A stretch of DNA of 64,000 nucleotides from Manihot esculenta (lineage: Eukaryota; Streptophyta; Magnoliopsida; Malpighiales; Euphorbiaceae). The DNA lies in the NCBI RefSeq assembly GCF_001659605.2, contig NC_035169.2, positions 14,694,263 to 14,758,262 of the forward strand, given 5' to 3'. Shown one piece after another: positions 22,227-32,936 of this stretch. Both the position numbers and the translations under genes were made by a program. Below the pieces are notes generated by a model. The model was not told the DNA's origin. It searched no databases and saw only the letters and a list, made by a program, of their open reading frames with translations. Within the stretch, counting starts at the first letter, position 1. Each line of letters begins with the position of its first letter.

Positions 22227-23423
22227 TGTCCTATCCAGCCTTCCTTTGCATGTTTTTCTATGATTGTTTCATGATGTTTTAGGGAGTTTTTGGGGAATAG
22301 TTTAGAGTTATGTTCATGTATGTTTGGTCCCTCATTTGAGTCCACCTGTGTAGGATCGAACCCGAGGAACCGAGGACCCCAGCAGTGAGTCAGCTGCTCC
22401 AGTGTCTGGTCAGAGCAATCCAGAGGTGAGTGGAATAACTCATTACATTTTTAAAGCAAATAAATGGACATTTTAGCATGATTCACGCATCATTAATGCC
22501 ATGAGATATACTAGGTTGTTGCATTAGAATTCACGAATATGTTGCATTGCATACTCTACTGTTGTTGTTATGGATGAATGTTGGATGATCCATATCCCTC
22601 GATCTATGATGTGACGATGTGATATGTACGGTACGGAATGTAAGACCAGTGGGACCCATTCTACGTTCGCTGGCACTATGTAAGAGAAAGACCAGGACCC
22701 ATTCTACGTTCTGGCACATTGGAATATTATGTTATGCCATGTAAGAGAAAGACCAGGACCCATTCTACGTTCTGGCACAGTTGGACTATGTAGAGGACTA
22801 TTGGTGACAAATTCATCCTTGATGTGATATGATTGTGATGTGATGTATTTCATGTTATCATATGTTTTAAATGTTTTATTATTCTGCTCACTGGTCTCTA
22901 GTAGCTCACCCCTCTCCCAAATTCCCCAGGTTTGCAGGTACAGGGTAGACCAGGAGGTCAGCAAGAGTATTGAAGTCTTGTGTATGTAATAGATAGAGTG
23001 TGGACATGATAAATTGTAAAATGATGTAAAGTCATGAATAGTAATGTATGTAATGATATTGAGGATTAGAGATTGTGCTTGACCCAATGTGTAAGGTATC
23101 CCTTTTTATACATGATCTTAGACGTTTTGTGATGTTTATGTAAACCAACTCAACGTATGTTGTATCGCCCATTGGGGCATTGATGAGATCCCACTGAGGG
23201 GTCAATGCTTATGTTTATGTTGAGTATAGTGCATGCACAGGTTGAGTTTAGTGTATGATAGAATGTATGAAAGAAAAGTTTTAATTTTTTTGTATTTTGT
23301 TGATCATGTATGGGATTAAACAGATTTACTGGTTGCATGTCAGGCTTGCTACGGGTTCCAGCGGCCTTAAGCCGACTTGGATCCTAACGCCGGTAGCGGT
23401 CCGATTTTTGGGTCGTTACAGAA

Positions 23424-23435
23424 TGGTATCAGAGC
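23424..23435 (+). promoter_or_regulatory. Primer-binding site of A
   Basis: TGGTATCAGAGC, complementary to the 3' end of initiator tRNA-Met, three bases after the 5' LTR. Conserved in B, C, D, E and the TRIM. Confidence 0.92.
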
Positions 23436-23690
23436 CCTAGGTTTATAGAATCGGACCTAGAATGTCGGGCTCATAGATGTTCTAGAAGGTCAAGCACAAT
23501 AGGAAGATCATGTCCACTAGGATAGGATGTTGAGTCCTGTCTTGTATGATGATGTGAAATGCCATGATTATATACATGTGCATTGATGTTATGATATGAA
23601 TAATATAAATGTGATGCGGGTTCATGTGTTTCCACATGAACCATATGATGCTAATGTTTGTGTGATGTGTATTGTTTTTCAGAAAACAGG

Positions 23691-26600
23691 ATGAGAGGAA
23701 CCCGTCGATCTGCAAGATTGACTGGAGTACCACCTGAGGATGAGGGCACGAGCGCCCGTCCTCCTGCATTGCCTAGGGCAATGTCATGTAGATCAAACAG
23801 AGAAAGAGTGTCAAGGGACCATAGAAGGTCTTTTGATGCTAGCAGAAGGGGGACTGATAGAGGAGGAAGTTCTTCAGATGTGAGGGAGGTTATGGAAGAG
23901 GATCAGAGGAGGGATGGGAATCTGGATGTCAGCATGGCGGAAGAAGGGACAGGGGAATCACAGGGAGGCGCTCAGGCCTCGGGGTATAGTTTTCCACCCC
24001 ATTATCCACCCTTCCCACAGGGTTCAGGGTATCCGATGGGAGGCACATCAGATTATTCCAGCTTTAACCCCTACCCTACCTACATGCCTTATCCACCTTT
24101 CTATCCACCTTACACACAGTACCCAGCTTATCCACCCTCACCCTTCTATCCTAACCTGGCAAACCCCACCTCGGAGAATACTGCACCCCCACCTCCACCA
24201 CCTACAGAACCAGCAGCCCCAGTTACTCAACCTTCTAGGCCTAGTTCAGCCAGTGGGAGCAAAGTAAAGATGACAGATTACCTTAAGCTGGATGCTCCCA
24301 AATACAAGTCAGGGGATGATCCCTTTGAGTACCTGAGAGTAGTGAAGACAATAACTGATGAGCTAGGGGCAGATGACAGTAGGGCCATTCAGATGGCAGG
24401 GTTCACCTTAAAGTGCAAAAAGGCACGGGAATGGTTCAAGTGTTATGTGGACCCGAGACTAGACGGCATGACATGGGAGGAATTTGCGAATGAGTTTGCT
24501 AGATGGGCTTTTCCAGACAGTTCTAGAGAACTGAAGATGATTGAGTTTGAGCAGCTGAGGCAGACAGAACACATGAGTGTAGAGGAGTACACAGATAAAT
24601 TCTTGGAGCTATTGCCTTTTTCAGGGCAAGCTCTAGATACAGACTCGAAGAAAGCCAAGAGATATGTTATGAAACTGCATTCTAGGTACTCCTCTTTGAT
24701 TCAGTCAATTGAGAGAGAAAGTTTCCACACTGTGGTGGATATGGCGCAAAGGATGGAGGCTAGTGCTATAGTTGAGGGGTCAGTGAAGCAGTCAGTGACC
24801 CACTCTTCAGGGGTTAAGACCCCAGGCAGAGGAGAGCCAGGTCTCTCTTCTCAGAGCTCAGGCAGCAAGAAGTGGAATAACACCACCAAGAAGCCGAAGA
24901 AGAACAAGTTCTGGAGTAAGTTGAAGTCCGGTCTGGGATTAGGCGGTGGCTCGAGCTCAGGCTCAGATGGTACAGAATGTCTAAGGTGTGGGAGGCCACA
25001 CAAGGGAATGTGTCGGGCTGGCACTAATGCATGTTTCAGATGTGGACAGGAGGGACACATGGCTCGGGAGTGTCCTAAAGCACCTTTTATGGGCCAGCCC
25101 CAGCAGACAGCTTCTGGTAGTGTGGCACAGCCAGCAGCTCCAGCCACAACTCAGGGTAGTGGCAGAGGTAGAGGGAGAGGGGCAGCCTCTTCTTCTGGTT
25201 CCCGAGGTGAAGGTCAGCTCCAGCCAGGATCTTCACCATGACTCAGCAGGAGGCTAACACATCCAACACCGTGGTGTCAGGTAATCTCGTCATTGGGTGT
25301 TCTGATGTGTATGCATTAATGGACCCGGGTGCATCTCATTCTTTTATTGCTCCGAGAGCCGTTGGGAGGTTGGGTCTGATAGTCTCTGGGTTAGAGTGTC
25401 CCCTATGGGTCAGTGGACCCAAGTGTGACCCGTCAGTGGCAGAGTCAGTCTGCCAGTACAGTCCAGTTTTTGTTGAGGGAAGATGCCTCTCCGCCGACCT
25501 TGTGGTTCTAGATTTGACAGACTTTGACGTCATTCTAGGGATGGATTGGCTATCTACCCATGGTGCTACCTTGGACTGCAGAGACAAGGTAGTCAGGTTC
25601 AGAGATCAGAACGGGTCAGAGGTCGTCTTCAGAGGAGACAAGAGGGGTACACCTAGAGGTCTAATATCAGCTCTTCAAGCTCGTAGGTTGCTTAGGAAGG
25701 GATGTCAGGGGTATTTGGCTCATGTGAGAGAGCTAGATAGTCAGGTCATGGAGCCAGCCTCGGTGCCAGTTGTTAGAGAATTTCAGGATGTTTTTCCAGA
25801 CGAGCTTCCAGGTTTACCACCTGCTAGGGAGATAGAGTTCGAGATAGAGTTGATGCCTGTAACTAGACCGATCTCTATCCCTCCCTACAGGATGGCCCCA
25901 GCCGAGTTGAAGGAATTGAAAGAACAGTTGCAAGAGCTGGTAGAAAAGGGCTTCATCCGACATAGTACCTCACCTTAGGGTGCTCCAGTCTTGTTTGTGA
26001 GGAAGAAGGATGGATCCCTTAGACTTTGTATCGACTACAGGCAGTTGAACAAAGTCACTACCAAGAATAGGTACCCTCTGCCAAGGATCGATGATCTATT
26101 CGACCAACTAGCAGGAGCGGGTTGTTTCTCCAAAATAGATCTGAGAGCTGGGTACCATCAGCTGAGGATAAGAGAAGAAGATGTGCCAAAGACAGCTTTC
26201 AGGACCAGATATGGGCATTTTGAGTTCCTTGTAATGCCGTTCGGGTTAACCAACGCCCCTGCAGCATTCATGGATCTCATGAACAGAGTGTTTAGCCAAT
26301 ACCTGGATCACTTTGTTATTATCTTTATAGATGATATCTTAGTGTATTCCAGGAATGCAGAGGAGCATGCCCATCATCTGAGGTTAGTTCTGCAGACCTT
26401 GAGGGAACATGGCTTGTATGCCAAGTTCTCTAAGTGTGAGTTCTGGCTGAGGAGCATTTCATTCTTGGGGCATGTAGTGTCAGGAAATGGGATAGAGGTG
26501 GACCCCAAGAAGATAGAAGCTGTGGCTAACTGGCCTAGACCCACTTCAGTGACAGAGATTAGAAGTTTCTTGGGTTTGGCAGGTTACTACAGGAGGTTCG

Positions 26601-28360
26601 TTCAGGACTTCTCAAAGATTGTAGCTCCTCTGACCAGACTAACCAGGAAGAATCAGAAGTTTGTGTGGACTGACCAGTGCGAAGAGAGTTTTGAAGAGCT
26701 TAAGAAGAGGTTAACGTCAGCACCAGTGTTAGCTTTGCCAGGTAGCAATGAGGATTTCACAGTTTTCTGTGATGCATCCCGAGTGGGTTTGGGTTGTGTA
26801 TTAATGCAGAATGAAAGGGTAATTGCTTATGCTTCTAGGCAGTTGAAGAAGCATGAGTTGAATTACCCCACGCATGACCTGGAGATGGCAGCAGTAATCT
26901 TTGCACTCAAGATGTGGAGGCACTACCTCTATGGGGTTAAATGTGAGATCTTCACGGATCATAAGAGCCTACAGTACATCCTGAGTCAAAGAGATTTGAA
27001 CTTGAGACAGAGAAGATGGGTGGAGCTGCTGAGTGACTATGATTGCAAGATTCAGTACCATCCGGGTAAGGCGAATGTTGTGGCAGACGCCTTAAGCCAG
27101 AAATCACTCGGCAGTTTATCCCACATATCGGCAGAGAGGAGGCCAGTGGTGAAGGAGTTTTACAAGCTCATTGAGGAAGGTCTACAGTTGGAGTTGTTTG
27201 GTACAGGTGCTTTGGTAGCCCAGATGAGAGTGGCACCCGTGTTTCTGGAACAGGTGGCTCAGAAACAGCATGAGGACCCAGAGTTAGTGAAGATTGCCAG
27301 GACCGTTCAGTCAGGCAAAGATAGTGAGTTCAGATTCGACAGCAAAGGGATCCTCCGCTATGGGAGCAGACTATGTGTACCAGATGACATAGGGCTAAAG
27401 GGAGACATTATGAGAGAGGCTCATAATGCAAGATACAGCGTTCACCCCGGAGCCACCAAGATGTATCAAGATCTGAAGAAGGTTTATTGGTGGCCAGCTA
27501 TGAAGAAAGAAGTGGCACAGTTCGTATCAGCCTGCGAAGTGTGTCAGAGGGTGAAGCTGGAACATCAGAAGAAGGATTTTAGCACTGCTTTCCATCCACA
27601 GACGGACGGACAATCAGAAAGGACCATCCAGACAATAGAGGATATGCTCAGTATGTGTGTGCTGGACTTTGGCGGTTCTTGGAGGCAACATCTACCTTTG
27701 GTGGAGTTTGCCTACAATAACAACCATCATGCTAGCATCGGGATGGCTCCATATGAAGCTTTGTATGGGAGGAAGTGCAGATCACCTGTTTGCTGGGAAG
27801 AGGTTGGAGAAAAGGCCTTGGCAGGGCCTGAACTAGTACAGATCACCAGTAGGGTGGTACCCATAATCAGAGAAAGGATCAAGACTGCTGCAAGCAGACA
27901 GAAGAGTTATGCAGACATCCGCAGAAGGCAAGTAGAGTTTCAGGAGGGGGATCTGGTATTGCTCAAGGTGTCTCCTATGAAAGGAGTGGTTCGGTTCGGG
28001 AAAAAAGGTAAGCTGGCTCCACGGTACATCGGACCCTTTGAAGTCTTGCAAAAGATTGGGAATGTATCGTACAAGCTAGATTTACCTACTTCAATGGAAT
28101 GAATCCATCCGGTTTTCCATGTTTCTATATTGAGGAAGTTTGTGTTAGATCCGGGCAAGGTTCTTAGTAAGCCTGATGTGGAGATCCAAGAAGATCTCAG
28201 TTATGTTGAGCAGCCAGTACGGATCATAGACACCCAGATCAGGAAGCTGAGAAACAAGGAAATCCCGATGGTGAAAGTCCTGTGGAACCACCACAATTTG
28301 GAAGAATGCACCTGGGGGACACGAGAGTCCATGCTCCAGCAATACCCTTATCTTTTCTAA
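23691..28360 (+). pseudogene. gag-pol: Element A gag-pol, broken
   Basis: The ATG at 23691 ([12 protein letters not shown], the family start) opens Gag with a Pro/Tyr-rich stretch, Gag core, and two zinc-knuckle-like motifs ([26 protein letters not shown]). A 4-bp deletion near 25213 ends the frame at 25239-25241 and pol continues from 25238 in another frame. Protease ([12 protein letters not shown]) follows, then a stop at 25976-25978 at the start of RT. RT (FIDDI near 26325) and RNase H (CDAS, TDHK) are otherwise open. Integrase jumps from EHQK to DFSTAFHPQ near 27573, losing about 100 residues including the first two catalytic aspartates. A last stop at 28100-28102 precedes the chromodomain tail. 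No active integrase is possible. Confidence 0.93.
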
Positions 28361-28465
28361 GGTTAGTTTCTTATATGTTTCATGTGTTTTATGTGTATGA
28401 TATGTTGTATGCCTTGCATGTGCTAGTTGAGGAACATTCGGGGACTAATGTTCTTAAGGGAGGGA
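28361..28465. other. 3' untranslated piece of A with damaged polypurine tract
   Basis: Includes GAGGAACATTCGGGGACTAATG, conserved before the LTR in all family members, then TTAAGGGAGGGAG. The expected purine run and the first bases of the LTR are missing: the sequence passes from AGGGAG straight into CTAGACTCCGG. Confidence 0.8.
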
Positions 28466-30472
28466 GCTAGACTCCGGTATCGGAATTCCTACCGTCCGGT
28501 GGAATCTCGGGTGTCAGAGACCTCTAGAAGGGTAAAACCATGTTTTCATAAAATGTTTTAATGTGTTTTATGTTTTAAGCATGAAAGAAAATAAGTTTTT
28601 GCATGAAAACAACCTTGGAGGAAAACTCAGGTTCGGCCGCCGAACATGCATGCACTTCGGGAGTGCTTTAGGCCCCCGAAAGCATAAGTGAGGGAAGTCC
28701 AGGTTCGGCCGCCGAACCTCAAGTTTGGCCGCCGAACATGGCATGCATGCGGAGGCACTTTTGGCTTCCGAACGTGGCCTGGCCAGCCACCTATAAAGGG
28801 GTCCCTTAGCCGAAAACGGGCGAGTTTTTCTCCCCATTTTCGGCCAAGGTGAGCTCTCCGCCATCCCTCACCGGTTTTGAGTTCTTTCCTTCAAATCTTT
28901 CTCGATTTTCATTAGTTTTACCCTTGTTTTGAAGATTTTGAGCATTTGAGCAAGTTTTGGAGCTTGGAGGTTCAAGGAACTCTCTCTCTCCCATTTTCCG
29001 AGCTAGGGTCGTTCACCTCTCGATCTTCAAGAGGTAAGGGCCGATCTTGAGCTTATGGCATGTTTTAAGTAAGTTTTAAGTAAATCTATGGGGTAGAATG
29101 CATGTTTAGCTCATGGTTAGGTTTATGGGTCTTATGTTCTGTTTTTGGACATGTGGATGCTTGATGTGTTGTAGATGGGGTTTAAGATAGTTTGATGCCC
29201 TTAGGAACTTGTATGCTTGAGTATGTGTGTTGTAGATTAGGAGAAATGCATGTTTGGATGGTTTTAGGAGGCAAATGTGCATGAGGAACCAAGTTTCTGC
29301 GTTCGGCAGCCGAAGGACTTTCGGCCGCCGAACCTGCCTGGGAGGCAAGCCTTTCGGTTGCCGAAGCTTGCCCCCGAAAGAGGACTTTCGTCTCTGGAGG
29401 GCAGTTTCGGCCGCCGAAAGTGCCGCCGAACATGCATGAGTTTCATCTCTGTCTGGGAGTTTCGGCCACCGAAGGTGCCGCCGAACCTGCTTGACTTTCG
29501 GCTCTGGAGGGACTTTCGGCCGCCGAACCTGCCGCCGAAAGTGCCTTGTCCAGCCTTCCTTTGCATGTTTTTCTATGATTGTTTCATGGTGTTTTAGGGG
29601 GTTTTTGGGGAATAGTTTAGAGTTATGTTCATGTATGTTTGGTCCCTCATTTGAGTCCACCTATGTAGGATCGGACCCGAGGAACCGAGGACCCCAGCAG
29701 TGAGTCAGCTGCTCCAGTGTCTGGTCAGAGCAATCCAGAGGTGAGTGGAATAACTCATTACGTTTTTAAAGCAAATAAATGGACATTTTAGCATGATTCA
29801 CGCATCATTAATGCCATGAGATATACTAGGTTGTTGCATTAGAATTCACGAATATATTGCATTGCATACTCTACTGTTGTTGTTATGGATGAATGTTGGA
29901 TGATCCATAGCCCTCGATCTATGATGTGACGATGTGATATGTACGGTACGGAATGTAAGACCAGTGGGACCCATTCTACGTTCGCTGGCACTATGTAAGA
30001 GAAAGACCAGGACCCATTCTACGTTCTGGCACAGTTGGACTATGTAGAGGACTATTGGTGACAAATTCATCCGTGATGTGATATGATTGTGATGTGATGC
30101 ATTCCATGTTATCATATGTTTTAAATGTTTTATTATTCTGCTCACTGGGCTCTAGTAGCTCACCCCTCTCCCAAATTCCCCAGGTTTGCAGGTACAGGGT
30201 AGACCAGGAGGTCATCAAGAGTATTGAAGTCTTGTGTATGTAATAGATAGAGTGTGGACATGATAAATTGTAAAATGATGTAAAGTCATGAATAGTAATA
30301 TATGTAATGATATTGAGGACTAGAGATTGTGCTTGACCCAATGTGTAAGGTATCCCTTTTTATACATGATCTTAGACGTTTTGTAATGTTTATGTAAACC
30401 AACTCAACGTATGTTGTATCGCCCATTGGGGCATTGATGAGATCCCACTGAGAGGTCAATGCTTATGTTTAT
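28466..30472 (+). repeat. Element A 3' LTR, segment 1
   Basis: Lacks about the first 11-12 bases of the LTR. Otherwise it parallels 21134-23218. It has one minisatellite unit fewer than the 5' LTR (one GTAAGAGAAAGACCAGGACC unit at 29995 against two at 22681 and 22741). It is interrupted by B after TTTAT (30468-30472). Confidence 0.92.
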
Positions 30473-32825
30473 TGTAACGCCCCGGAAATCCGGACCGCTA
30501 CCGGCGCTAGGATTCAGGTCGGCTTAAGGCCGCCGGAACCCGTAGCAAGCCTACATACATCCTGTTTACCTGTTTAATCCCATACATGATCAACAAACAT
30601 ACATAAGAATTAAAAACTTTTCTTTTTCTTCATTCACCAAACTCAACCTGTACATACACTATATTCATCATATACATAAACATTAATCCCTCTATGGGAT
30701 TTCATCAAAGCCTCAATGGGCAATATATATCCTGTGTTGAGTTGGTTCACATATACATCATAAAATAAGATCATGTACATACCAAGGGATTAACATATAC
30801 TATGGTCAAGCACAACTCTATCCTCAATAACATAACTACATAAACATAACTGTTCAAAACTTTACATTACATTCTTATCATTTGTCATGTCCACATACTC
30901 TAGCTATTACATACATATGACTTTTCTCTTCTTTTCTTCTCTGTCAAACCCGTACCTGCAAACCTGGGGTTAGGGGAGAGGGGTGAGCTAAAAGCCCAGT
31001 GAGCAGAAACTAAAAACATTATATTAAAATTCATGCTTTCATGGAATGCATCATATCACAAACAATTCACATCAAGGGTGAACCTGTCACCAATTAGTCC
31101 CAACATAGTCTCGTGCCAGGCCGTAGCATGGGGTCCTGGTCTTCCTGTCATAACATACATAAAGTCTCGTGCCAGGCCGTAGCATGGGGTCCTGGTCTTC
31201 CTATCATAACATATATAAAGCCTCGTGCCAGGCCGTAGCATGGGGTCCTGGTCTTCCTGTCATAACATATATAAAGCCTCGTGCCAGGCCGTAGCATGGG
31301 GTCCTGGTCTTCCTGTCATAACATATATAAAGCCTCGTGCCAGGCCGTAGCATGGGGTCCTGGTCTTCCTGTTATATCATATATTAAGTCTCGTGGACTA
31401 ATTGGATCATACAGCATTCACCCACAACCACAAAATAAAATGCAATGCGACATATTCGTGAACTAATGCAATCAGCCTATTACATGTCATCATGATGCAT
31501 GAAACATGCTCAAAACATTTAATTGCTTGATTTAAAACATTAAGCTTGTTTCCACTCACCTCTGGCTAGCTCTGACCAGACACTGAAGCAGCTCACTCAC
31601 TGCTGGGGTCCTCGGTTCCTCGGGTCCGAACCTACACAGGTGGACTCCAATGAGGGACCAAACATATATAAACACAACTCTAATATATCCCCCAAAAACC
31701 CCCTAAAACATCATGAAAACATCACAGAAAATATGCATGAAATGGCTGAACAGGGCACCTTCGGCGGCCGAAAGCCCCAGACAGAGACGAAACTCAGCTA
31801 GGTTCGGCGGCACCTTCGGCGGCCGAAAGTGCCAGACAGAGACGAAAGTCTCTTTTCGGGGGCACCTTCGGCAGCCGAAAGCTGCCTCCACAAGGGGGGT
31901 TCGGCGGCCGAAACTCCCTTCGGCTGCCGAACCTGGTTTCTGCCAAACGGCAGAAACTTGGTTCGAATGAACCTCCTGCCTCCCAAAACCATAAATCATG
32001 CATATTTCTCAACTAAAACACACATACAAGTTCCTAGGGGCCTCAAACATGCATATACCCCATCTACAACACTTCATTCACACACAAACAAGCTACATTG
32101 CTCAAAAATCACAACTTAAACCCATAAACCTACACAAGAACTAAACATGCCTTTAATCCCCAAAGATCTTCATAAAACTTGTGTCAAGCATAAAAGAGTT
32201 CAAGATCGACCCTTACCTCTTGAAGATCGAGAGTAGAGGCGATCTAACTTGGAGTTGGAAGAGATTTAGCTCCTTGGGTCTCCAAGCTCAAAACTTGCTC
32301 AAAACTCGATTCAAAAGCTTAAAAACTTCAAAGCAAGATGAAAACTTGTTAAAACCATGAAAGATCTAGAGGGAACACTCAAGATCGAGGGAGGAACGGT
32401 GGAGACTCACCTTGGCCGACAATGGGAGAGAAAAAGCTCGCCCGTGCGGACCAAGGGGACCCTTTTATAGTGGCTGGCCAGGCCACGTTCGGGGGCCGAA
32501 TGTGCCTCCGCATCCATGCAACGTTCGGCGGCCGAACATAAGGTTCGGCGGCCGAACCTGCACTTCCCTCACTTAGACTTTCGGGGGCCTAACGTGCCTC
32601 CCAAAGTCCATGCATGTTCGGCGGCCGAAAGTGAGTTTCGGCGGCCGAACCTGGGTTTTTCCTTAAAGAATTTTCATGCAAAAACTTATTTAAAATCATA
32701 CTTAAAACATTAAAATACATGAAAACATTTTATAAAAACATGCTTTTACCCTTCTAGAGGTTTCCGACACCCAAATTCCACCGGACGGTAGGAATTCCGA
32801 TACCGGAGTCTAGCCGGGTATTACA
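30473..32825 (-). repeat. Element B 3' LTR (left), 2353 bp
   Basis: Starts TGTAACGCCCCGGAAATCC, ends GCCGGGTATTACA. It contains five 56-bp tandem units (31111-31390), palindrome cluster 2 (31753-31944) and cluster 1 (32485-32655), with the TATA box between them (minus strand, 32464-32469). Confidence 0.95.
31111..31390. repeat. 56-bp minisatellite, five units, in B left LTR
   Basis: Units start with TCGTGCCAGGCCGTAGCATG at 31111, 31167, 31223, 31279 and 31335, then a truncated unit at 31391. Each unit contains CCAGG...CCTGG, an imperfect inverted repeat. Units are nearly identical, which suggests recent amplification. Confidence 0.93.
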
Positions 32826-32840
32826 TTCTCCCCCCCTTAA
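32826..32840 (-). other. Polypurine tract of B
   Basis: The plus strand reads TTCTCCCCCCCTTAAG right after the left LTR, a purine run on the coding strand. The C run is longer in F (63571-63580) and similar in C and D. Confidence 0.85.
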
Positions 32841-32936
32841 GAACATTCGTCCCCGAATGTTCCTCAACTAGTACATGCATAGCGAAACAAACATAACATA
32901 CACACATATAGCACATGGAACACATCTCAACTAACC

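Larger units (their letters stand above)
21123..23420 (+). repeat. Element A 5' LTR, 2298 bp
   Basis: Starts TGTAATACCCGGCTAGAC and ends GGGTCGTTACA. In order it carries palindrome cluster 1 (about 21298-21440), TATA box (21460-21465), a splice-donor-like site (21701/21702), palindrome cluster 2 (21985-22226), an exon-like 72-bp block (22354-22425), minisatellite units (22640-22790), an acceptor-like site (22929) and an AT-rich end. Every other LTR of the family has the same order. Confidence 0.95.
21702..23682 (+). other. Predicted leader introns of A (splice-like signals)
   Basis: Donor-like CAAGAG/GTAAGG at 21701/21702; acceptor-like CACCTGTGTAG ending 22353; donor-like CAGAG/GTGAGT at 22425/22426; pyrimidine-rich acceptor-like CCCAAATTCCCCAG ending 22929; acceptor-like TTGTTTTTCAG ending 23682, nine bases before the gag ATG. 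The 72-bp block 22354-22425 keeps its length in B (39213-39284). These are predictions from consensus and conservation, with no transcript evidence. Confidence 0.5.

Noticed and set aside
21850..22345. Several overlapping open frames on both strands with Gly/Arg/Pro-rich translations
   Set aside because: They come from the GC-rich palindrome clusters, recur at the same place in every LTR, overlap on both strands and resemble no protein.
23424..23435. Possible tRNA-Met gene from the TGGTATCAGAGC motif
   Set aside because: Only the 3'-end complement is present, next to the LTR; no cloverleaf. It is a primer-binding site.
23914..24267. Second open frame inside A gag, rich in His/Pro/Leu
   Set aside because: It is a shifted-frame shadow of the Pro/Tyr-rich Gag segment; equivalents in B and D vary in ends and content.
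31111..31390. Regular repeats that might suggest a CRISPR-like array
   Set aside because: The units are directly contiguous, with no unique spacers, and sit in a eukaryotic LTR: a minisatellite.
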